Shown: one piece after another, positions 41,772 through 50,345 of the stretch | Numbering within the stretch: the first letter of the stretch is position 1 | How the letters are laid out: every line of letters begins with the position of its first letter | Assembly: GCA_947451525.1 (NCBI GenBank) | Contig: CANFZM010000001.1 | Coordinates: forward strand, 62,001-126,000 | DNA: 64,000 bases | Source: Flavobacteriaceae bacterium | GTDB lineage: Bacteria > Bacteroidota > Bacteroidia > Flavobacteriales > Flavobacteriaceae | Direction of reading: 5' to 3' | The notes under the pieces: generated by a model | Database searches by the model: none | The model's input: only the letters and a program-made list of their open reading frames with translations | What the model was told of the DNA's origin: nothing | Translations under genes and position numbers: made by a program

Positions 41772-42932
41772 TTACAATGTTCCTCTTAATGCTTGTTCTC
41801 TTTCTATTGACTCAAAAAGAGCCTTAAAATTACCTGCGCCAAAACCTTTGGCACCCATTCTTTGAATTATTTCAAAAAATAAAGTAGGACGATCTTCTTG
41901 TGGTTTGGTAAAAATTTGCAATAGATACCCATCTTCATCGGCATCTACCAAAATTGAAAGTTCTTGTAATTTTTTTATGTCTTCTTTCATCATGTCCATG
42001 TGAACACCCAATCTTCTTGGGATATCATCATAATAAGCCTGTGGAGGTGGCGGTAAAAATTCAATTCCTCTTGCTTTTAAACCGGAAACGGTTTTTATAA
42101 CATCGTCCGTAGCAACGGCTATGTGTTGCACCCCTGGACTTTCATAAAAATCTAGGTATTCTTCAATTTGTGATTTTTTGTTTCCTTTGGCAGGTTCGTT
42201 TATAGGGAATTTAATTCTTCCGTTACCGTTAGACATTACTTTACTCATTAAAGCAGAATATTCGGTATGGATTTGTTTGTCGTCAAAAGACAGGAAATTT
42301 TCAAATCCCATCACGTCTTCGTACCATTTTACCCATTGGTTCATTTCGCCCCAGCCTACATTTCCTACCATGTGGTCAATGTATTTTAACCCTAGTGGCT
42401 CTGGATTGTAGTCCGATTTCCATTCTTTAAATCCTGGCAAAAATGCGCCGTTGTAGTTTTTTCTTTCTACAAATATGTGAACGGTTTCTCCATAAGTATA
42501 AATCCCAGATCGAACAACTTCGCCATGTTCGTCTTTTTCAACGGTTGGTTCCATAAAGGATCTTGCACCACGTTTTGTAGTTTCTTCATAAGCAGATCGC
42601 GCGTCTTCTACCCAAAGTGCAACCACTTTTACTCCATCACCATGCTTTCTTAAATGCTCGTTGATAGGAGAATCGCTATTTAAAGGTGTGGTTAAAACCA
42701 AACGAATTTTGTCTTGTTTTAATACATAACTCACCGAGTCGCGAGAGCCTGTTTCCAAACCACGATAGGCATGTGATTGAAAACCGAATGCTGTTTTGTA
42801 ATAATGTGCCGATTGTTTTGCATTACCTACGTAAAATTCAACATAATCGGTTCCTAATAGTGGAAGAAAATCTTGTGCTCCACTAAATATTTTTTCTAGT
42901 CCGTATTCTACGGATTTTATTTCTTTGGCCAT
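41772..42932 (-). CDS. hppD: 4-hydroxyphenylpyruvate dioxygenase
   Basis: Fe(II) enzyme converting 4-hydroxyphenylpyruvate to homogentisate in tyrosine breakdown. The vicinal-oxygen-chelate fold has its iron ligands in YIDHMVGNV, GVQHIAVAT and LFFEIIQRMG. The ATG at 42932 gives the family-typical start MAKEIKSVEYGLEKIF; the track start (TTG 42992, directly after the hmgA stop) adds 20 atypical residues. About 386 residues is normal. It follows hmgA by 60 bp on the same strand and so is its operon partner; the two catalyse consecutive steps. Confidence 0.95.
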   Translation of the reverse strand: MAKEIKSVEYGLEKIFSGAQDFLPLLGTDYVEFYVGNAKQSAHYYKTAFGFQSHAYRGLETGSRDSVSYVLKQDKIRLVLTTPLNSDSPINEHLRKHGDGVKVVALWVEDARSAYEETTKRGARSFMEPTVEKDEHGEVVRSGIYTYGETVHIFVERKNYNGAFLPGFKEWKSDYNPEPLGLKYIDHMVGNVGWGEMNQWVKWYEDVMGFENFLSFDDKQIHTEYSALMSKVMSNGNGRIKFPINEPAKGNKKSQIEEYLDFYESPGVQHIAVATDDVIKTVSGLKARGIEFLPPPPQAYYDDIPRRLGVHMDMMKEDIKKLQELSILVDADEDGYLLQIFTKPQEDRPTLFFEIIQRMGAKGFGAGNFKALFESIEREQALRGTL

Positions 42933-42992
42933 GTGTTTATTTTTTTTAAGTCTTTCCGAATTTTTAAATTCGAAAATTTTGGTCTTCATCAA

Positions 42993-44150
42993 TTATTCTA
43001 CCCAAGATTTGTAATATTTCCCATCATCAATCCCCATGGCTTCTTCCGTAACCATTAACGGGTGAAAGGTATCTACCATGACAGCCAATTCTTCTGTCAC
43101 TGTTTTTCCAATACTTCGTTCCATTGCTCCAGGAGCAGGTCCGTGTGGAATCCCTTTAGGGTGCAAAGTAATATGCCCTTGCTCTATATTGTTTCTTGAC
43201 ATAAAATCGCCATCGACATAATATAAAACCTCATCGGAATCTATATTACTATGGTTGTAAGGTGCCGGAATAGATTTTGGATGGTAATCATAAAGTCGAG
43301 GAACAAAAGAACAAACTACAAAAGTTGCTGTTTCAAATGTTTGATGCACTGGTGGTGGTTGATGTACTCTTCCTGTTATGGGTTCAAAATTATGAATAGA
43401 AAATCCATACGGAAAATTATACCCATCCCAGCCTATGACACCAAAAGGATGCGTAGCATAAATCACTTCATGCATCATTCCTTCTTTTTTAATTTTGATT
43501 AGAAAATCCCCTTTTTCATGGTGCGTCTCTAATTCTGTTGGCAGTTTAAAGTCGCGTTCACAAAATGGCGCATGCTCTAAATGTTGGCCAGATTCATTTT
43601 TATATCGTTTTGGCGTATAGAAAGGCGCAAAACTTTCTACATAAAATAATCTATTGTCTTCGGTGTCAAATTGAATTTGATAAATCATTCCACGCGGAAT
43701 AATAAGGTAATCTCCGTATTCAAAAGGGATGTTTCCCATCATGGTGCGCAATTTCCCTTTTCCTTTATGGATGAAAATCATTTCATCAGCATCGGCATTT
43801 TTATAGAAATATTCGGTTAGAGATTTTCTAGGAGCCGCCAATCCAATTGTACAATCTTTATTAACCAGCATTGCTTTTCTGCTGTCTAAAAAATCATCTT
43901 CTGGCTTTAGTTCGAATCCTTTTAATAATAAAGATTTTATGTTTTTCCCGATAGCAATTTTGGGCTCAACCGAATAGGATTTTAAGATTTCTTTTATTTG
44001 CGTTGGCCGATGCACCTCGTATAATAATGACGAATGTCCATTAAAGCCTTCAGTGCCGAAAAGTTGTTCGTAATACAAACCTCCATCAGGATTCTCAAAC
44101 TGAATGTGACGTTTATGGGGAATATTTCCTAGTTTATGATAAATTGGCAT
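42993..44150 (-). CDS. hmgA: Homogentisate 1,2-dioxygenase
   Basis: Ring-opening dioxygenase that turns homogentisate into maleylacetoacetate. 385 residues, cupin-type core. Landmarks are the N-terminal YHKLGNIPHKRHIQFENPDG, FIHKGKGKLRTMMGNI, and the metal region PPPVHQTFETATFVVCSFVPR with DYHPKSIPAPYNHSNID, containing the His and Glu iron ligands. The C-terminal HPKGIPHGPAPGAMERSIG is also typical. First gene of the hmgA-hppD unit. The usual follow-up enzymes (fumarylacetoacetase, maleylacetoacetate isomerase) are not next to it. Confidence 0.94.
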   Translation of the reverse strand: MPIYHKLGNIPHKRHIQFENPDGGLYYEQLFGTEGFNGHSSLLYEVHRPTQIKEILKSYSVEPKIAIGKNIKSLLLKGFELKPEDDFLDSRKAMLVNKDCTIGLAAPRKSLTEYFYKNADADEMIFIHKGKGKLRTMMGNIPFEYGDYLIIPRGMIYQIQFDTEDNRLFYVESFAPFYTPKRYKNESGQHLEHAPFCERDFKLPTELETHHEKGDFLIKIKKEGMMHEVIYATHPFGVIGWDGYNFPYGFSIHNFEPITGRVHQPPPVHQTFETATFVVCSFVPRLYDYHPKSIPAPYNHSNIDSDEVLYYVDGDFMSRNNIEQGHITLHPKGIPHGPAPGAMERSIGKTVTEELAVMVDTFHPLMVTEEAMGIDDGKYYKSWVE

Positions 44151-44353
44151 TTTCTTTTTGTTTAAAGGTTTGAAAAATAAAAGTTTGGGGGTAACCCAAC
44201 TTTAGTTAACACTCAAAAAGAATTTCTACTCATTCCGGATTTCTCTTGATAAGGTATTTTAATAGAATAAGTAAATCGTCCCAGTTTTTCATTATCACAA
44301 ATGTCGTAAAAAATGTTTTTAAAAATTACTTTTTATAAACTTTTCTAAAAAGA

Positions 44354-44395
44354 AAAAGGCATTAGTTATTGAGTTGTCAATTACTAATGCCTTTT
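44354..44395 (-). terminator. Strong bidirectional terminator of the APC permease gene
   Basis: AAAAGGCATTAGT/ACTAATGCCTTTT extended by an inner ATTGA/TCAAT stem around GTTG, with T-runs on both strands. Confidence 0.9.
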
Positions 44396-44412
44396 ATTGC
44401 GATTTACGCTAA

Positions 44413-45909
44413 TTATTCTTTTTCTGGATTGTTCAATTTGCTATTTTTTTTGCTGTATCCAAAATAAACTATAAGTCCTAATGCTAGCCAGCCTATTAAT
44501 CGCAACCAGTTGGTCCATCCTAAACCAAAAATCATAGCAAGGCAAACCAGGATTCCTAAAATTGGAACTAAAGGAACGAATGGTGTTTTGAATTCTCTTT
44601 TTAAATCGGGTTCCGTTTTTCTTAGAACAATTACCGAAATACAAACTAAGATAAAAGCAAATAAGGTTCCGATACTAGTCATATCTCCTACGATATCACC
44701 AGGAATGAAAGCCGCAAAAGCACCAACAATAACAAGGATTACTAAATTAGCTTTGTACGGAGTTTTATATTTTGAATGTAAATCACCAAAAGCTTTTGGT
44801 AATAAACCGTCTTTACCCATTGCATAAAAAACTCTAGATTGTCCCAATAACATAACCAATATTACAGAAGAAAATCCTGCAAGAATTGCTATGGTTACAA
44901 ACTGCGCTAACCATTCGTAGCCAATCATATATTTATTAATTGCAAAAGCAACAGATGCTTCTTTTCCGCCAGTTCTAAAATCTTCAACAGTTGCAATACC
45001 AGTTAATACGTGTGCAAAAAGAATATACAAAACAGTACAAACCGCTAGCGAACCAAGAATTCCTATAGGCATATCCCGTTTTGGATTTTTAGTTTCTTGC
45101 GCTGCTGTACTTACTGCATCAAATCCGATGAAAGCAAAGAATACCGTTCCGGCTGCACCTAGAATCCCCATTATTCCTCCAAAATGATGTCCGATTCCTT
45201 GATCATCTTTATATATTGCATCAGCAGGGATATATGGAGTATGATTAGCAGGGTTAATAAAATGCCATCCAAAACCAATTATTAATATTACGATTGCAAC
45301 TTTGGTGATAACGATCAATCCATTTACAAAAGCAGATTCTTGGGTTCCTTTTATCAATAATAAACTGATGATTGCCACAATAAAAAAGGCAGGAAGATTG
45401 ATAATTCCATGCTCTAAAACTTGATGAGTTACTGGATCTAAAACCTTTTGAAATGGCGAATGCGATAACGAATAAGGAATTGGGCTAGTATGTACCACAT
45501 TGACCAGCAGATTATTTAGATATTCACTCCAAGCAATACCAACTGTTGCAGCACCTACTGCATATTCTAAAATTAAATCCCACCCAATAATCCAAGCCAA
45601 TAATTCGCCCATAGTGGCGTAAGTATAGGTATAGGCGCTTCCAGAAATTGGAATAGAAGAAGAAAGTTCAGCATAACATAGTCCTGCTAAAGCACAACCA
45701 ATAGCTGCCACAATAAATCCGATAGTTACGGATGGTCCTGCGTTTTGCGCTGCAGCAGTTGCAGTTCTAACAAAAAGTCCAGCACCAATAATAGCGCCAA
45801 TTCCAAGTGCTACCAAAGACCAAGCAGTTAAGGTTCTTTTCAATCCTTTTTCAGATTCTGTAGCTTCTGCTAATAAAAGGTGTAAAGGTTTTTTCTTCCA
45901 AATAGACAT
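44413..45909 (-). CDS. APC-family amino acid permease (cationic-transporter type)
   Basis: 498-residue inner-membrane transporter with about twelve to fourteen helices. The unwound first helix motif GIGAIIGAGLFVRTA, the second-helix AGLCYAELSSSIPISGSAYTY and FFAFIGFDAVSTAAQETKNP are typical of the CAT/YfnA subgroup of the APC superfamily. Import of amino acids, coupled to protons, is expected; the exact substrate cannot be read. It lies upstream of the aromatic catabolic genes on the same strand but is separated by a strong terminator, so any joint role in amino-acid use is inference. Confidence 0.92.
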   Translation of the reverse strand: MSIWKKKPLHLLLAEATESEKGLKRTLTAWSLVALGIGAIIGAGLFVRTATAAAQNAGPSVTIGFIVAAIGCALAGLCYAELSSSIPISGSAYTYTYATMGELLAWIIGWDLILEYAVGAATVGIAWSEYLNNLLVNVVHTSPIPYSLSHSPFQKVLDPVTHQVLEHGIINLPAFFIVAIISLLLIKGTQESAFVNGLIVITKVAIVILIIGFGWHFINPANHTPYIPADAIYKDDQGIGHHFGGIMGILGAAGTVFFAFIGFDAVSTAAQETKNPKRDMPIGILGSLAVCTVLYILFAHVLTGIATVEDFRTGGKEASVAFAINKYMIGYEWLAQFVTIAILAGFSSVILVMLLGQSRVFYAMGKDGLLPKAFGDLHSKYKTPYKANLVILVIVGAFAAFIPGDIVGDMTSIGTLFAFILVCISVIVLRKTEPDLKREFKTPFVPLVPILGILVCLAMIFGLGWTNWLRLIGWLALGLIVYFGYSKKNSKLNNPEKE

Positions 45910-45989
45910 AATTTATTCTTTTTAGTTTTATTTGTTCAAATATACTTTTTTTGTTTAATATTTCTATATAAATAGAAAATTTCTGACGT

Positions 45990-48356
45990 TTAAAACCAAA
46001 ATCCAACATTGAATCCTATAAATCCTTTGGGTAATTCTGGTGACCAAGAGTATTTAATTTCAAGTGGTCCTAACACGGTTTCTAACCCATAACCTACTGC
46101 ATATCCTGAATATCTAGGTGTTGCAAGCCAATTTCCGGTGCTGAATAATTTATCTTCGGCATTGGCATAATTAGCCGAAAAATTAATGTGGTTTTTTTTG
46201 TAAAACTCAATATCCAAAGTCGCTAAAGCCTTAACATAACTATCGGCAGAGATGCTGATAAAATCATAACCATAAAATTGTTTAAAATTATTGATAGGAT
46301 TAAAACCATAACCTCCAAGCACAAAATCTAAAAAGTGCATGCTTTTTTGTCCAAAAGATAAACCCGCTTCCGATTCAAATTTTAGGTTGATTACTTTGTA
46401 AAAGGTTCGTGTGATTCCTATTTCGGAACTAGCAATGGAGAATCGATTAAATTGATTGGTGTAATTAGAAGAAAATAAATACGATTGCAGATTACTATTA
46501 AAATACCATCCTTTTTTAGGAAAATATTTACTATCCAAGGAATCGTATTTTAAATATCCGAAAACACTTGTGTAATTGCTGTTTTCAAAAACGGGATTGC
46601 TATTTTCTAATGTTTTAGAAGATATTTTTAGGTGTTTTATTTCTACTCCGGCTCCAACAAGGAACTTTTGTTCGAAAATAGTTTGCAAATAGGCCGAGTT
46701 AGTCCAATCGGAATAATCTAAGTTCAAAGAATTTATTCCTAGTTGTTGAAAAACCGAACCATTACTAAAGTCGGTAGCAACATTTTTATTAAACTGATTG
46801 AACAAGGATTTAAATCCGAAACTGAAATAAAATCCATTATCAACATAATAATCTAAATTGTATCTAAAATTATCGCCAATACCTAAATCCACAGACAAGA
46901 CATCATTTTTGAAAAGCGATTTTTTTTGTGTAACGTTTATTAAAGCAGCACTTTTATAAAGCCCATCATAATGCAAACCAAATTTTAAAAAAGTGCTATT
47001 TCCACTTTCTTTAATTGTTAAATCTAGTTCGTCTCCCAAATCCAATTCATTTAATTGGTAACTAATACTAGTGAAATTTCCAGTTGCATTAAGTGTATTA
47101 ATTCCTTGTTTTAATTGCTCGTAACTAATTTTGGTTCCTTGTTTAAATCCTAGTTTACCAATTACATAAGCCCGGGTGTAATCTTTAACATCGTTTATAG
47201 TTATTCTGGTTATATTTATGCTGTCATTTTTACAGTTAAGTTTAAGGTATTGTTTATCCTTTTGTGTGATTTTATTTATTTTATCCAAAACATTTAATGC
47301 AGCATCCTCTCCTTTTTTAATAATTTCATCTTCTTTATCAAAGGAGATTACCGAATATCCTGAAATATCTGGCTTAATATAAATATCGGTCTTACTAATT
47401 TTATTTTGCATCTTTCCAATCATTTGAAGATTGGATATTTGAAGCAGAATTTGCGTGGCTTCCTTTAAGGAGTTCCTGGTTTTTAAACCATCTTGAACAT
47501 CGACTCCAATGATTATATCGGCACCCATTTTTCGCACCTCATCAATAGGATAGTTATTGGAAACTCCACCATCAATAAGCATTTTGCCGTCTATTTCTAC
47601 TGGGGAAAATAGTGTAGGAAATGCCGAACTTGCCAATAATGCTTGGGGCAAACTCCCACTTTTTAATATTTGTTGTTCTCCTGTTTCTATATCGGTAGCA
47701 ATACATAAAAATGGAATTGGCAATTGGTTAAAATCTCTAATATGCCGAACCGAGTGGGTTAATTTGTTTAGCAAATTATAGTTATACATTCCTTTAGATA
47801 AAGCAATTGGAACGCCTATACTAAGTTTTTTAAAGGGTAAAGAAATGGCATACAACTCATCGTTGCGTTTTTCATAAAAACTTTTGTTTGCTCTTGGAAC
47901 GTAATCTTTTAGAAGTTCATTAAAATTAGTGTGATGAAAAATAGAATCAATTTGTTGGGCGCTGTAACCTGTGGCATACAACCCTCCAACTACGGCTCCC
48001 ATGCTGGTTCCTCCAATATAATCTATTTTTACACCTGCTTTTTCTAGCACTTTTAAAACTCCAATATGTGCAAATCCTTTGGCACCACCTCCGGTTAAAA
48101 CCAATCCAATTTTTGGTCGTTTTATGGAATCTTGAGAATAGGTAGTTTGAGAAAATAGAGAAAAGAAAATAGAAAATAGAATAAAGGTTGTAGGTTGTAG
48201 GTTGTAGGTTGTAAGTTGTTTTTGAAAAACAGATTTTTGCAAAATACCTTTACTGCTTAGCCCCGACAGCAACGGAAATCCTTTTTCTTTCTTCTTTAGA
48301 AAGGAAAAGATTGCAGTGTATGGCGGGAAAATGGATTGCAAGTAGGCCTTAAACAT
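45990..48356 (-). CDS. Patatin-like phospholipase with Omp85-type barrel (PlpD-like)
   Basis: Outer-membrane protein with an N-terminal patatin domain (about residues 84-280): oxyanion GGGAKGFAHIGVLK, nucleophile GTSMGAVVGG and catalytic Asp in IDGGVSNNYPIDEV. A POTRA-like segment (about 380-440) and a C-terminal beta-barrel ending in GFIGFNVGFWF follow, the layout of PlpD/class D autotransporters. Start is uncertain: the ATG at 48356 lies 12 bp after uvrC, but the first 38 codons are a dispersed repeat. TTG 48242 would give MQKSVFQKQLTTYNL and a signal helix ending TTYSQ. Probably cotranscribed with uvrC. Confidence 0.87.
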   Translation of the reverse strand: MFKAYLQSIFPPYTAIFSFLKKKEKGFPLLSGLSSKGILQKSVFQKQLTTYNLQPTTFILFSIFFSLFSQTTYSQDSIKRPKIGLVLTGGGAKGFAHIGVLKVLEKAGVKIDYIGGTSMGAVVGGLYATGYSAQQIDSIFHHTNFNELLKDYVPRANKSFYEKRNDELYAISLPFKKLSIGVPIALSKGMYNYNLLNKLTHSVRHIRDFNQLPIPFLCIATDIETGEQQILKSGSLPQALLASSAFPTLFSPVEIDGKMLIDGGVSNNYPIDEVRKMGADIIIGVDVQDGLKTRNSLKEATQILLQISNLQMIGKMQNKISKTDIYIKPDISGYSVISFDKEDEIIKKGEDAALNVLDKINKITQKDKQYLKLNCKNDSINITRITINDVKDYTRAYVIGKLGFKQGTKISYEQLKQGINTLNATGNFTSISYQLNELDLGDELDLTIKESGNSTFLKFGLHYDGLYKSAALINVTQKKSLFKNDVLSVDLGIGDNFRYNLDYYVDNGFYFSFGFKSLFNQFNKNVATDFSNGSVFQQLGINSLNLDYSDWTNSAYLQTIFEQKFLVGAGVEIKHLKISSKTLENSNPVFENSNYTSVFGYLKYDSLDSKYFPKKGWYFNSNLQSYLFSSNYTNQFNRFSIASSEIGITRTFYKVINLKFESEAGLSFGQKSMHFLDFVLGGYGFNPINNFKQFYGYDFISISADSYVKALATLDIEFYKKNHINFSANYANAEDKLFSTGNWLATPRYSGYAVGYGLETVLGPLEIKYSWSPELPKGFIGFNVGFWF
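48183..48219. repeat. Heptanucleotide tandem repeat in the patatin signal region
   Basis: Minus strand ACAACCT repeated four times followed by TTTATTC. The 7-bp unit means that a gain or loss of one unit would shift the frame within the presumed signal peptide. Confidence 0.85.
48241..48333 (-). repeat. Dispersed palindromic element, core copy inside the patatin ORF
   Basis: On the minus strand the flank TTTTCCCGCCATACACTGCA and the flank AGGATTTCCGTTGCTGTCGG enclose a small palindrome (CTTTTCCTTTCT with AGAAAGAAAAAG). This is the same architecture as at 22052 and 30736, here read as codons 9-38 of the patatin reading frame. Confidence 0.75.
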
Positions 48357-48368
48357 TCGCTTCCAATA

Positions 48369-50168
48369 TTAATTATCGATTTTATGGTAAAAGTCGGAAA
48401 TTTTTTTGGCTTTTGATACACCAATCACCTCAGAAATTTCTTTTTCGGAGGCTAATTTCAATCTTTTAACACTTTTAAAGTGGGTTATTAGCGTTAACAT
48501 AGTTTTTTCGCCAATTCCTGGGATGGTTTCGATGGACGAATTGAGTGCTGCTTTGCTTCGTTTATCGCGGTGAAAAGTGATCCCGAATCGGTGGGCTTCG
48601 TTGCGTAAAAACTGGATTACTTTTAGGGTTTCCGATTTTTTATCGAGGTATAATGGTGCCGAATCGCCTGGGTAAAAAAGTTCTTCGAGGCGTTTTGCAA
48701 TTCCGATGATCGCGATTTTTCCGCGCAAGCCTAAATCGTCGATACTTTTTAGTGCCGAGGATAATTGCCCTTTTCCACCATCGATAATGATGAGTTGTGG
48801 CAAGGATTGGTTTTCGTCTAAAAGGCGTTTGTAACGTCGGTAAACGACTTCTTCCATAGAGGCGAAATCGTTGGGGCCTTCTACGGTTTTTATGTTGAAA
48901 TGGCGGTAGTCTTTTTTGGATGGTTTTCCGTCTTTAAAAACCACGCAAGCCGCCACAGGATTGGTTCCTTGTATGTTGGAATTATCAAAACATTCAATAT
49001 GTCGAGGCTCTACCGAAAGGCGTAAGTCTTTTTGCATTTGCGCCATAATTCGGTTGGTGTGCCGCTCGGGATCTACAATTTGGATTTGTTTTAATTGATC
49101 CATTCGGTAGTATTTGGCATTGCGTTCGGAGAGTTCTAAAATCTGTTTTTTATCGCCCAATTGCGGAACGGTAACTTTTATTTTATCGCCAAAATCTAAG
49201 GCAAAGGGTAGAATTATTTCCCGCGAAAGCAAATGAAAACGCTCCCGAAGTTCTACCACCGCCAATTCTAGAAGTTCTTCGTTGGTTTCTTCTAGTTTTT
49301 TCTTCAATTCTAAAGTATAGGATCGAATGATCGCGCCATGGGCAATTTGTAGAAAATTTACATACGCCACGGCTTCATCGGAAATAATTGAAAACACATC
49401 AATATTAGATATCTTCGGATTAATGATGGTAGATCGGGATTGGTAGTTCACTAAAACCTCAATCTTATCTTTAATTTTTTGGGCTTCCTCAAAGTGCATG
49501 CTGGCTGCCAATTCTTGCATTTTAATTTTGAATTCCTTCAAACTTTCTTTGAAATTTCCTTTCAAAATTTCGCGAATGGCGTCGACTTGTTTTTGGTAAT
49601 TTTCTAATAGTTCGTAGCCTTCGCAACCGCCTTTGCAGTTGCCAATGTGAAATTCTAAACAGACTTTATATTTATGGTTTCGAATGTTATTCTCGGTTAA
49701 ATCGTAATTGCAAGTTCGCAATGGATACAATTCTTTGATTAATTCTAAAATAGTATTCACCGTTTTGAAACTGGTGTAAGGCCCGAAGTATTCCGACCCG
49801 TCTTTTACCATTCTTCTGGTTGGGAAAATTCTTGAAAAAGGTTCTTTTTTGATGCAAATCCACGGATAGGTTTTGTCATCGCGCAACAAGACATTATAAC
49901 GTGGCTGCAGTTTTTTAATCAGATTGTTTTCCAACAACAAGGCATCCTGCTCGGAGGAAACTACGATGTGTTTTATCTCGACTATTTTGCGAACCAGCAC
50001 ATTGGTTTTAGCATTATCGTGGACTTTATTGAAATAAGAAGAAACCCGTTTCTTGAGGTTCTTGGCCTTTCCTACATATAAAATTTTTCCTTCTTTATCA
50101 TAATACTGGTACACCCCGGGATTATCGGGTAAGGTTTGTATTTGAAGTTCGAGAGAAGGGTTGTTCAT
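48369..50168 (-). CDS. uvrC: Excinuclease ABC subunit C
   Basis: Nuclease that makes the two incisions in nucleotide excision repair. The N-terminal GIY-YIG domain is seen in NPGVYQYYDKEGKILYVGKAKNLKKRV, a UVR motif in ASMHFEEAQKIKDKIEVL, the RNase H-like endonuclease region with CFDNSNIQGTNPVA and IIDGGKGQLSSA, and tandem helix-hairpin-helix motifs at the end (ETIPGIGEKTMLTL). The start is ATG 50168 or 50174; the former gives the usual MNNPSLELQ, and the latter uses bases of a REP-like repeat. A TTG-N20-TATTTTTG promoter lies 62-92 bp upstream. Confidence 0.96.
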   Translation of the reverse strand: MNNPSLELQIQTLPDNPGVYQYYDKEGKILYVGKAKNLKKRVSSYFNKVHDNAKTNVLVRKIVEIKHIVVSSEQDALLLENNLIKKLQPRYNVLLRDDKTYPWICIKKEPFSRIFPTRRMVKDGSEYFGPYTSFKTVNTILELIKELYPLRTCNYDLTENNIRNHKYKVCLEFHIGNCKGGCEGYELLENYQKQVDAIREILKGNFKESLKEFKIKMQELAASMHFEEAQKIKDKIEVLVNYQSRSTIINPKISNIDVFSIISDEAVAYVNFLQIAHGAIIRSYTLELKKKLEETNEELLELAVVELRERFHLLSREIILPFALDFGDKIKVTVPQLGDKKQILELSERNAKYYRMDQLKQIQIVDPERHTNRIMAQMQKDLRLSVEPRHIECFDNSNIQGTNPVAACVVFKDGKPSKKDYRHFNIKTVEGPNDFASMEEVVYRRYKRLLDENQSLPQLIIIDGGKGQLSSALKSIDDLGLRGKIAIIGIAKRLEELFYPGDSAPLYLDKKSETLKVIQFLRNEAHRFGITFHRDKRSKAALNSSIETIPGIGEKTMLTLITHFKSVKRLKLASEKEISEVIGVSKAKKISDFYHKIDN

Positions 50169-50169
50169 T

Positions 50170-50195
50170 GTCATTGCGAGGCACGAAGCAATCTC
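50170..50195 (+). repeat. REP-like element abutting the uvrC start codon
   Basis: GTCATTGCGAGGCACGAAGC followed by AATCTC. On the minus strand its end supplies the CAATGAC that contains the alternative uvrC start, so it occupies the ribosome-binding region. Confidence 0.85.
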
Positions 50196-50229
50196 ATTAA
50201 AATGGAGAATGTTCTTTAATTAATTCAAA

Positions 50230-50260
50230 CAAAAATAACTCTAATTTGTACACAAAACAA
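50230..50260 (-). promoter_or_regulatory. Promoter of the uvrC-patatin operon
   Basis: Minus-strand TTG (50258-50260), exactly 20 nt, TATTTTTG (50230-50237). Both elements and the spacing fit the Bacteroidota consensus. Confidence 0.6.
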
Positions 50261-50321
50261 GTTTGCTAAAAGACAAATCGGTAACCTAACAATTATCATA
50301 TTTTAAGCACTTGTCTTCGTG

Positions 50322-50329
50322 TAGTTTTG
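50322..50329 (+). promoter_or_regulatory. -7 box of the PLP decarboxylase gene
   Basis: TAGTTTTG, 17 bp before the ATG at 50346. Confidence 0.4.
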
Positions 50330-50345
50330 AGGAAATTTTAAAACT

